A stretch of 8,759 bases of DNA, from the NCBI GenBank assembly GCA_007050895.1, contig SMYP01000142.1, forward strand, positions 1 through 8,759. Direction: 5' to 3'. The notes below the pieces were generated by a model. It worked only from the letters and a program-made list of their open reading frames with translations, made no database searches and was not told where the DNA came from. Source of the stretch: Candidatus Bathyarchaeota archaeon. GTDB lineage: Archaea > Thermoproteota > Bathyarchaeia > Bathyarchaeales > UBA233. Shown here in pieces: positions 1-6,135 of this stretch (its first letter is position 1; the number at the start of each line of letters is the position of its first letter). Both the position numbers and the translations under genes were made by a program.

Positions 1-581
1 AATGCATCGCTTTCATGTGCGACTTTGGCGATTCTTTTGACGTCGTTTATCACGCCACTTACGTTTGAAACATGACTGAGGCTTACCAGCTTTGTTTTAC
101 TGGAGACTTTGCTTTCGAAATCTTCATAATCCAGTATTCCATCTGCACCGACTTTCGCGTATTTTATTGTAAACCCGTTCAACTTGGAGATTATCTTCCA
201 GGGAACAATGTTGCTGTGGTGTTCCATTAGAGAAACCAAAAGCTCATCACCTTTCTTCAAGTTGCGAAGTCCCCAAGCATAAGCGATTAGGTTCACTGCT
301 TCGGTTGTACCTCTTACAAAAATTATTTCTGCTGAATCTCTAGCGTTGATGAACTTTGCGACGGTTGTTCGCGCCTTTTCATGTAGTTCAGTTGCTTCTT
401 GAGAGAGCGTGTGTACTGCCCGGTGGACGTTGGCGTTGTGGTTTTCGTAGAAGTTCTTTATTGCGTCGATTACTTGGCGTGGTTTTTGCGTTGTCGCTGC
501 ATTATCAAAATAGATTAGGGGATTGCCGTTTATTTTCCTTCTAAGTATTGGAAAGTCTTCTCGAATATTGTAGGGGTTTAA
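1..581 (-). CDS. sufS: SufS/CsdA-type cysteine desulfurase, C-terminally cut by window edge
   Basis: This is a PLP-dependent group II cysteine desulfurase that takes sulfur from L-cysteine as an enzyme persulfide for Fe-S assembly. Reading from about 581 down to base 1 there are roughly 190 open codons. They carry family landmarks in order: IREDFPIL near the N-terminus, FDNAATTQKP, NANVHRAVHTLS, EIIFVRGTTEAVNLIAYAW, and MEHHSNIVPWK with the PLP-stacking His. The sequence leaves the window before the Schiff-base Lys and the active-site Cys. The start is a problem. The frame opens only after a TAA at 605-603, and no ATG, GTG or TTG lies before the conserved IREDFPIL. By homology and by a GGAGG at 596-592, the protein should begin near TTA (581-579), giving (M)NPYNIREDFPIL; the start given here is therefore an estimate. 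It directly follows iscU, whose stop codon is at 586-584, so it is probably the third gene of the operon. SufS identity is firm; the start is not. Confidence 0.9.
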
Positions 582-583
582 AG

Positions 584-1087
584 TTACTGTTCCTCCGCAG
601 CCTTAAGCCTCTTTGACATCTTTTCTGCGAGTTCTTCCTCTTCAATAGCCTGTTTCTCCTCAAAAGTCAATTCTTTTGGAATCCAGGTGGGAGGAGAACC
701 CTTTTGTTCGTAGTATTTTCGGATAGCACGTTTGACTGCGCCCACTGCAAGGATGCCGCAGTGAAATTTGACGCTGGGCAAGCCTCCAACTTCTTCGGTC
801 ACTTTCTTCCACGTCACGTCTTTCCATGCGCTTTCAACACTCAAGCCTTTAATCATCTCGGTGACTATACTGGCTGTCGCTATGTTAGCAGCGCACCCGT
901 AGCTTTCGAATGAGATTTTTTCAATAACCGCTTTGTTGTTGATCTTCATGTAGAAGGTTATCATGTCGCCACATGCGGGGTTTCCCGCAACCGCAACAAC
1001 GTTGGCATCTTCCAGCTTTCCGAGATTCTTTGGGTTTCTGAACAGGTCAAGAACTTTCTGAGTGTAAGGTAAAGGTGTACGCGACAC
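584..1087 (-). CDS. iscU: IscU-type Fe-S cluster assembly scaffold with charged C-terminal extension
   Basis: This scaffold protein assembles [2Fe-2S]/[4Fe-4S] clusters from desulfurase sulfur and iron in the cytoplasm. Numbering is from the longest frame, which starts at TTG 1096. The three ligand cysteines are all present: Cys42 with Asp44 in PACGD, Cys68 in SYGCAAN, and Cys113 preceded by His112 in FHCGILA. The N-terminal YTQKVLDLFRNPKNLG and the TEMIKG segment also fit IscU. The LPPVK chaperone-binding loop reads LPSVK. After about residue 135 there is a 30-35 residue Lys/Glu-rich tail, likely helical, that the roughly 125-residue bacterial IscU lacks. Start choice: AGGAG (1101-1097) abuts the TTG at 1096 with no spacing, but lies 9 nt from GTG at 1087, so I prefer GTG (167 residues); TTG at 1096 would give 170. 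It lies immediately downstream of the NifS-like gene (stop 1091-1089), which suggests translational coupling. Confidence 0.94.
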   Translation of the reverse strand: MSRTPLPYTQKVLDLFRNPKNLGKLEDANVVAVAGNPACGDMITFYMKINNKAVIEKISFESYGCAANIATASIVTEMIKGLSVESAWKDVTWKKVTEEVGGLPSVKFHCGILAVGAVKRAIRKYYEQKGSPPTWIPKELTFEEKQAIEEEELAEKMSKRLKAAEEQ

Positions 1088-1088
1088 T

Positions 1089-2312
1089 TTAATCAACTCC
1101 TGTGGCGCCCACTATTCCTCTTATTCTATTTACTGCTTTAGGTAACACTTCTAAAACATTAGTTATATCTTCTTCTGTGTGGTATCGTGTTGTCTTCATT
1201 AGTATGCTGCCATGGGCTTCGCTGAACTTGCGTCCTATAGCGACAAGAACGTGGCTGGGTTGAAGCAATCTTCTGCTGCATGCGCTACCACTGGACACGT
1301 ATACTCCTGCAAGGCTTAACTCGATAGTTAGCGCCTCGCCTTCACATCTTAGAAAGCTTATATTTGCATTGTCAGGTGCTCTTTTGTCGTATTTTGGACC
1401 ATTCAGCTTTACATCCGTAAGCTTCTCAATTATGCCATTCACAAGTTTATCTCTTAGCATGCGCATTCGATCCACGTTTGCTTCAAAATCTTGAAATGCC
1501 AATTCAGAAGCTTTCGTGAACCCGACGATAAGTGGCGTGTTTTCAACTCCTGGCCAAAGCTTTTGCGTTCCTATCTGCCCTTCTAGTATCTTTTCAACGT
1601 TCGCTCCTTCTTTGACGTACAATGCGCCGACTCCGCGGGGACCTAGAATCTTGTAACTGCTTACTGTTGCTAGGTCCACTTTCAAATCTTGTAGGTCGAA
1701 GGCTATTCTGCCATACGCGTCTGACGCGTCAGTATGGAACAGGGCGCTTGGATTTTTATCTTTGACTATGTCTACAGCTTCCTTAATTGGCTGGACTGTT
1801 CCAATCTCGTTGTTTACTGTTGCAATGCTTGTTAAAACGGTTTCTTTGTCTACAGCCTCTTTGAGCTTCTCGAGGTTGAGGAAGCCTTCTTGGTCAACTG
1901 GGATTTTGGTTGTAGAGAATCCGAACTTTTGTAATAACTCTGATACGTGTAAGACGTTTATTGGTTCAATAGCGGAAATTACGATTTTTTTGCCTTTGTG
2001 TTTATTGGCGAAAGCTCCGCCCATCAACGCGAGGTTATTTGCTTCGGTTTCTCCCGGAGTGAAAGTTATTTCTTCAAGAATCTTGGCTCCCAAGAACTTG
2101 CTGATTTTCTGGGATTCCCCCATTATCGTTTCGAAGGCTTCCCAACCTGGTTTATGTGTAAGCGTGGGATTGCCATAAGCTCGCTTATTGTAGTAGGGCA
2201 ACATGGCTTCTACCACGTCTTCAGGAACTATGGTTGAGTTTTCGTTATCCAAGTAAACCTCGTGTTTTATGCCTTCATGTGCTTTAATTAGATCTTTAAC
2301 ATTTTCAACCAT
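1089..2312 (-). CDS. Diverged NifS/IscS-like cysteine desulfurase
   Basis: This is a fold-type I PLP aminotransferase-class V protein of 407 residues, the normal length for NifS/IscS, predicted to deliver sulfur to the IscU encoded just downstream. Retained features are YGNP (46-49), the TETE-like PLP loop (TPGETEANN, 85-93), NNEIG (167-171), HTDAS (193-197), the Schiff-base Lys221 in SSYKILGPRGVGALYV, and the catalytic Cys345 in SSGSACSR. Several normally invariant positions differ. The DNAATT motif is DNENST (22-27). The EHxAVL motif, whose His stacks on PLP, is EPINVL (116-121), so Pro replaces His. The Gln that contacts the PLP phenolate in DAxQ is Asp198. The His before the Lys is Tyr220. 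It is therefore either a dedicated archaeal subfamily with a re-tuned active site or a desulfurase with reduced activity. ATG at 2312 follows a weak AGGAT and a TATA box. It is the first gene of a probable three-gene operon, and its last 3 bases lie upstream of the preferred iscU start. Confidence 0.9.
   Translation of the reverse strand: MVENVKDLIKAHEGIKHEVYLDNENSTIVPEDVVEAMLPYYNKRAYGNPTLTHKPGWEAFETIMGESQKISKFLGAKILEEITFTPGETEANNLALMGGAFANKHKGKKIVISAIEPINVLHVSELLQKFGFSTTKIPVDQEGFLNLEKLKEAVDKETVLTSIATVNNEIGTVQPIKEAVDIVKDKNPSALFHTDASDAYGRIAFDLQDLKVDLATVSSYKILGPRGVGALYVKEGANVEKILEGQIGTQKLWPGVENTPLIVGFTKASELAFQDFEANVDRMRMLRDKLVNGIIEKLTDVKLNGPKYDKRAPDNANISFLRCEGEALTIELSLAGVYVSSGSACSRRLLQPSHVLVAIGRKFSEAHGSILMKTTRYHTEEDITNVLEVLPKAVNRIRGIVGATGVD
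1097..1101 (-). promoter_or_regulatory. Shine-Dalgarno sequence deciding the iscU start
   Basis: AGGAG on the minus strand sits inside the last codons of the upstream nifS-like gene. It abuts TTG (1096) but is 9 nt from GTG (1087), so it supports GTG as the iscU start and points to coupled translation of the two genes. Confidence 0.6.
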
Positions 2313-2337
2313 ACGTATCCTAACCTTTTTAGAGAAT

Positions 2338-2349
2338 TAACAATTGTTA
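2338..2349. promoter_or_regulatory. Perfect 12-bp palindrome, candidate operator of the nifS-iscU-sufS operon
   Basis: TAACAATTGTTA is its own reverse complement. It lies between the minus-strand TATA-like box (2351-2360) and the expected transcription start about 25 bp below it. A repressor bound there would block initiation. The operator role is inferred from symmetry and position only. Confidence 0.4.
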
Positions 2350-2350
2350 C

Positions 2351-2360
2351 ATTTTATATC
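2351..2360 (-). promoter_or_regulatory. TATA-like box for the nifS-like operon
   Basis: The minus strand reads GATATAAAAT, a good archaeal TATA box, about 39-48 bp upstream of the ATG at 2312. A start of transcription about 25 bp downstream would leave a leader of roughly 10-20 nt. Confidence 0.5.
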
Positions 2361-2408
2361 GCGGTTTCAAGTAGAAAAATATACCTTTAGAAGACTGGAA
2401 AACTGTAT

Positions 2409-2425
2409 GATTAACACTATTAATC
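2409..2425. promoter_or_regulatory. Inverted repeat GATTAA-N5-TTAATC upstream of hel308
   Basis: Two perfect 6-bp arms are separated by CACTA, in the 160-bp divergent region between the nifS-like gene and hel308. The arm-and-spacer layout is typical of a dimeric regulator site. It lies about 48-64 bp before the hel308 GTG, upstream of a TATA-like CTTAATTAA. The function is inferred. Confidence 0.3.
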
Positions 2426-2443
2426 AGCGTACCTATAGTTTGG

Positions 2444-2452
2444 CTTAATTAA
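2444..2452 (+). promoter_or_regulatory. TATA-like box for hel308 (probably leaderless mRNA)
   Basis: CTTAATTAA is centred about 25 bp before the GTG at 2473. There is no Shine-Dalgarno sequence just upstream of the GTG, so a leaderless transcript is the simplest reading. AT-richness of the region limits confidence. Confidence 0.35.
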
Positions 2453-2472
2453 TGAAATGATGGCGTGTTTAA

Positions 2473-4704
2473 GTGAAAGTCATAGAGTTGCCAGTACCTG
2501 AGTCCGTGAAGGAAGTGTTGTTTCATTCTGGAATTGGCGAGTTGTATCCTCCGCAGGAAGAAGCCGTTCGGGCTGGGGTTCTGAAAGGTAAAAACTTGGT
2601 TTTGGCAAGTCCGACGGCGTCGGGTAAGACTTTGATAGCTGAGCTTTGCGGTCTCAAGCATGTTTTGGAAAAGAATGGTAAGGTTGTCTACTTGTCGCCC
2701 TTGCGTGCTTTGGCGAACGAAAAGTTCGACGAGTTCAAAAGGTATACTTCTATCCGGAAAGCTGACGGAAAACGGGTAAGCGTGGGTATAAGCACTGGCG
2801 ATTATGATAGCGGCGACTCGTGGTTGGGAAGATACGATGTGATTGTAACGACCAACGAGAAGGCTGATTCGCTTCTGCGGCACAGGGTCAAATGGATGGA
2901 TGATATTTCATTGGTGGTTGCGGATGAAGTGCATCTGTTGAACGATGGAGATCGCGGTCCCACGCTTGAAGTTGTGCTTGCGAGGCTCATGCAGATTAAC
3001 CCTGCGATTCAGGTTTTGGCGTTGAGCGCAACCATCCGTAACGTTGACGAAATTGCCAGCTGGCTGAATGCTGTTTATGTGACAACTGAGTGGCGACCGG
3101 TTGCCTTGAAAGAAGGTGTACTTTTGCATGAGGAAATTCAGTATAAGGATGGAGACGCTCGAAAAATCGAGAAAAAGGCGCGCGACACAACCGTAAACCT
3201 TGTTTTAAATACGATTAAAACTGGAGGTCAAGCTTTAGTTTTCGCGTCGACTCGTAAGAGTTCTGTGACTTTAGCGAAAAAGATTGCCGCTTATACAGCC
3301 AAAGTATTGTCCAACCCTGTTAAAAGAGGATTGATGCGTGAAGCAGAAAAAATTCTGACCGCTGGGGAGAGGACGCAAATAGGTGATTCACTTGCTGGAC
3401 TTGTAGAATGTGGCACGGCGTTTCATCATGCGGGTTTGGCTGGAGTCCATCGTCGATTGATAGAGGATTTGTTTAGGCATAGAAAAATAAAGGTGTTAAC
3501 TGCCACGCCAACATTGGCTTTTGGTGTGAACCTTCCAGCACGCACAGTTATAATTAATGATTATCGTCGCTGGGAGCCAGGCTACGGCAATTACCCCATA
3601 AAAGTGTTGGAGTACAAGCAGATGGCAGGCAGGGCTGGAAGACCCAAATACGATAAGGTTGGTGAGTCTGTTCTCGTCGCTAAGGTTGCAGACGAAGCTG
3701 ACTATTTGATGCAAAATTATGTTCTTGCGAGTACGGAGAGAATATGGTCGAGACTGGCGGTTGAAAAGATTATTCGCGCTCATGTGCTGGCGACAATCGC
3801 TTCGGATTTCGCGCACACTGAGAACGGTATTTATGAGTTTTTCGGAAAGACTTTCTATGCGTACCAGTACGACGTTAAAGCCATCAAGAGCATAGTAGCC
3901 AAGATTCTAAAGTTCTTATATGACGAGGAAATGCTGGAGCTTTTTGGCAATGAGATTTATGCTACAAGATTCGGAAAACGGGTAAGCGAACTCTACATAG
4001 ATCCTCTGTCAGGAGTTGAAATCCGCGAAGCGCTACAACGCAAACCCGAGCGCGTTACCGATCTGAGTTTATTGCATTTGATTGCGCACACACCAGACAT
4101 GGGTCCAGTGATGAGGCCATATTCGAGAGAGCTGGATGATTTAGCTGTTCTAACGGAGGAGCGAAAAGACGAGTTGTTTATGGAAGTGCCGGACGAGTGG
4201 GATGATCGTATAACATATGAAGAATTTCTCGGTGAAGTAAAGACAGCATTGGTATTGGAAAGCTGGATTGAGGAAGCAAGCGAGGAAATACTGCTGGAGC
4301 GATTCCGAGTTCAGCCAGGTGACCTTTACAGGATTATCGAAAACGCAAAGTGGTTGCTCCATGCAACTCATGAGTTGGGTAAATTCTCTGGAAATAAGGA
4401 AGTATTGCCCTTGGCCGCGGAACTTGTGGAAAGGGTGGCCAAAGGAATAAAGAAAGAACTCGTGCCAATCGTCAAACTACAAGGAGTGGGCCGAGTACGT
4501 GGACGCATAATGTACGATGCTGGATTCCAGACTATTGAGGCCATAAAACACGCGCCACTTGAAGACTTGACCAACCTACCACTGATTGGACCACGTTTAG
4601 CAAAGAAGATCAAAGAGCAAGTAGGTGGCTTCGTCAAGAAGGAAGCATGGAATAAACTTGAGAGAGGCGACGAGTGGAAACAGAAGTCCCTTGCCGACTA
4701 CTAA
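2473..4704 (+). CDS. hel308: Hel308 family ATP-dependent DNA helicase
   Basis: This superfamily 2 (Ski2-like) 3'-5' DNA helicase is known in archaea for unwinding forked DNA and lagging strands at stalled replication forks. At 743 residues it is slightly above the usual 700-720. Visible motifs are: Q-motif region YPPQEEAV (25-32); Walker A ASPTASGKT (45-53); Ia LSPLRALANEKF (74-85); Ib-region TTNEKADSLLRH (126-137); Walker B/DExH VADEVHLL (149-156); III LSATIRN (184-190); IV ALVFASTRKS (254-263); FHHAGL (317-322); V TATPTLAFGVNLPAR (343-357); and VI QMAGRAGRPKYD (383-394). After the RecA pair come a winged-helix segment (about 415-500), the ratchet helical bundle (about 505-640), and a C-terminal helix-hairpin-helix domain with VGRVRGR (672-678) and LPLIGPRLAKKI (702-713). 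The GTG start is the first possible codon, because an in-frame TAA ends at 2472. Its stop overlaps the convergent purB stop. Membership is secure; the in vivo role follows the family. Confidence 0.95.
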   Translation: MKVIELPVPESVKEVLFHSGIGELYPPQEEAVRAGVLKGKNLVLASPTASGKTLIAELCGLKHVLEKNGKVVYLSPLRALANEKFDEFKRYTSIRKADGKRVSVGISTGDYDSGDSWLGRYDVIVTTNEKADSLLRHRVKWMDDISLVVADEVHLLNDGDRGPTLEVVLARLMQINPAIQVLALSATIRNVDEIASWLNAVYVTTEWRPVALKEGVLLHEEIQYKDGDARKIEKKARDTTVNLVLNTIKTGGQALVFASTRKSSVTLAKKIAAYTAKVLSNPVKRGLMREAEKILTAGERTQIGDSLAGLVECGTAFHHAGLAGVHRRLIEDLFRHRKIKVLTATPTLAFGVNLPARTVIINDYRRWEPGYGNYPIKVLEYKQMAGRAGRPKYDKVGESVLVAKVADEADYLMQNYVLASTERIWSRLAVEKIIRAHVLATIASDFAHTENGIYEFFGKTFYAYQYDVKAIKSIVAKILKFLYDEEMLELFGNEIYATRFGKRVSELYIDPLSGVEIREALQRKPERVTDLSLLHLIAHTPDMGPVMRPYSRELDDLAVLTEERKDELFMEVPDEWDDRITYEEFLGEVKTALVLESWIEEASEEILLERFRVQPGDLYRIIENAKWLLHATHELGKFSGNKEVLPLAAELVERVAKGIKKELVPIVKLQGVGRVRGRIMYDAGFQTIEAIKHAPLEDLTNLPLIGPRLAKKIKEQVGGFVKKEAWNKLERGDEWKQKSLADY

Positions 4705-6038
4705 CTTAACTCTGCGAATGTTTCTGCCTGTTTAACTGCTGTTCCCAAGTAATTTTTCGGGCTTAAAGCCTTATCGATTTCTTCAGAGCTCATTTTGTTG
4801 CTCACAAGCTTGTGTTCCAAGAGAACTTCGCGGAAGGGTCTCTTTTCAATTTCACTCTTAATTGTTAATTTTCTGAGTAGTTCGTGGGCTTCTTGTCTAT
4901 TCACGCCTTTCCTTACCAAAGCCATCATCACGGCTTCCGACATAGCGCGTCCCTGCGTCAAATCAATGTTGCGTAACATACGTTTTTCGTCAACCCGCAA
5001 ATTAGTCACAACCTCACTCGTCAGGAAGAGTAGATAATCAGTTAGAATGGACAACTCTGGAAAGATGAAGCGCTCAGTCGAGGATTGAGTTAAGTCCCGT
5101 TCGTGCCACGTTATTACATTCTCGAATGCTGGAATGCATAGGCTTCTGACGATTCTGGCTAAGCCGCAGATCCTTTCACATGTTTCAGGATTCCTTTTGT
5201 GAGGCATGGTGGAGCTGCCTACCTGTTTCTCCTTCTCAAACGACTCGAAGATCTCACCGATTTCGGGGCGCTGAAGTTCTCGTATTTCTGTAGCGAAATT
5301 ATCTAATGAGGATGCAATCAATGCCAAAATACATGCATATTCAGCGTATCGGTCTCTTTGAACTATCTGGGTAGAAATCTCTGCAGCGCGGATGCCCAGT
5401 CGTTTCATTACGAGTTCTTGAATTCGCACTGCATGCTCCGCTAAACTTGCTTGAGTGCCAACGGCACCGCTCATTTTTCCTACCAAAACGCGAATTTTGC
5501 AGTCCTTCAACCGCTGCCTGTGGCGCATAACATCGTAGCCCCATACTGCAAATTTGAAGCCTAAAGTTATCGGCAAAGCGTGCTGCCCGTGGGTTCGTCC
5601 AATCATCACAGTTTCCTTGTATTGCGCAGCCTTTTTCTGCAAGATGTATATCAGCGTGTCTAGTCTCTCGTTGATGATTTCTAATGCGTCTTTGAGTTGC
5701 AAGGCATTGGCAGTGTCTACGATATCATAGCTTGTAGCACCTAGATGCACATACGCACCGCTTGAGCCACACACTTCAGACAACACTCGTACCAACGCTG
5801 CAATGTCATGTTTTATCTCCATCTCGATTGCTTTCACGCGTTCCACTTTTACGTGCTTGATGGAAGCCATAGCCGCGATTTTTTCGGCGTCCTTCGTTGG
5901 TATGTTGCCTACTTCAGCGTGCGCTAAAGCCAACGCGGCTTCAACGTTAAGTAATCGTTGAACTCGAGCCTCTTCCTCAAAGACCCGTAGCATCTCTGGG
6001 GTTCCGTAACGACCCGTGTCTATAGGCAGAATGGGCAT
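4701..6038 (-). CDS. purB: Adenylosuccinate lyase
   Basis: This fumarase/aspartase-superfamily lyase releases fumarate from SAICAR (step 8 of purine synthesis) and from adenylosuccinate (the last step to AMP). It is 445 residues, normal for the shorter PurB class. It starts with the usual RYGTPEMLRVFEEEAR (10-25). Substrate-site motifs follow in order: KHDIAALVR (76-84), HLGATSYDIVDTA (98-110), the catalytic-base region RTHGQHALP (148-156, His150), QRDRYAEY (227-234), the family signature GSSTMPHKRNP (274-284, flexible loop with the catalytic Ser), and WHERDLTQSSTER (311-323). The C-terminal ADSL_C-type helical domain covers about 360-440. The ATG at 6038 follows GAGGGA, which may be a weak Shine-Dalgarno, and it diverges from the Asn-synthetase-like gene 97 bp away. 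Its TAG shares bases with the hel308 TAA. No other purine gene is visible in the window, so it is not in a purine operon here. Confidence 0.97.
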   Translation of the reverse strand: MPILPIDTGRYGTPEMLRVFEEEARVQRLLNVEAALALAHAEVGNIPTKDAEKIAAMASIKHVKVERVKAIEMEIKHDIAALVRVLSEVCGSSGAYVHLGATSYDIVDTANALQLKDALEIINERLDTLIYILQKKAAQYKETVMIGRTHGQHALPITLGFKFAVWGYDVMRHRQRLKDCKIRVLVGKMSGAVGTQASLAEHAVRIQELVMKRLGIRAAEISTQIVQRDRYAEYACILALIASSLDNFATEIRELQRPEIGEIFESFEKEKQVGSSTMPHKRNPETCERICGLARIVRSLCIPAFENVITWHERDLTQSSTERFIFPELSILTDYLLFLTSEVVTNLRVDEKRMLRNIDLTQGRAMSEAVMMALVRKGVNRQEAHELLRKLTIKSEIEKRPFREVLLEHKLVSNKMSSEEIDKALSPKNYLGTAVKQAETFAELS

Positions 6039-6072
6039 GTATTTTTTCCCTCGACAAAAGGATATGCAGATT

Positions 6073-6086
6073 AAACATTAATGTTT
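6073..6086. promoter_or_regulatory. Perfect 14-bp palindrome between purB and the asnB-like gene
   Basis: AAACATTAATGTTT is its own reverse complement and sits roughly midway in the 97-bp divergent region (35 bp from the purB ATG, 49 bp from the other ATG). It could be an operator serving both genes. Its AACA/TGTT arms resemble those of the 12-bp palindrome at 2338-2349, with 2 more bases between the arms. The role is inferred from symmetry and position. Confidence 0.4.
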
Positions 6087-6107
6087 TACCACAGCAATGA
6101 CAGAATA

Positions 6108-6117
6108 ACACTAAAAG
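6108..6117 (+). promoter_or_regulatory. Weak TATA-like box for the asnB-like gene
   Basis: ACACTAAAAG is centred about 24 bp before the ATG at 6136, the spacing expected for a leaderless archaeal transcript. The match to a TATA box is modest. The only Shine-Dalgarno-like run, GCGGAG near 6117-6122, is rather far from the ATG. Confidence 0.25.
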
Positions 6118-6135
6118 CGGAGAAATTGCTGAGAA

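Noticed and set aside
1762..2237. Plus-strand open frames of 138 and 79 codons opposite the nifS-like gene
   Set aside because: They lie entirely antisense to a gene with clear PLP-enzyme motifs, lack a supported start, and have shadow-like composition.
2456..2502. ATGATGG followed by CTGA, resembling C and D boxes of an archaeal guide RNA
   Set aside because: The C box has a mismatch, no flanking stem or C'/D' pair is seen, and most of it lies inside the hel308 coding sequence.
2449..4637. Several minus-strand open frames of 60-145 codons inside hel308
   Set aside because: They are antisense to a gene with a full set of helicase motifs, show no recognisable domain, and have the irregular composition of shadow frames.
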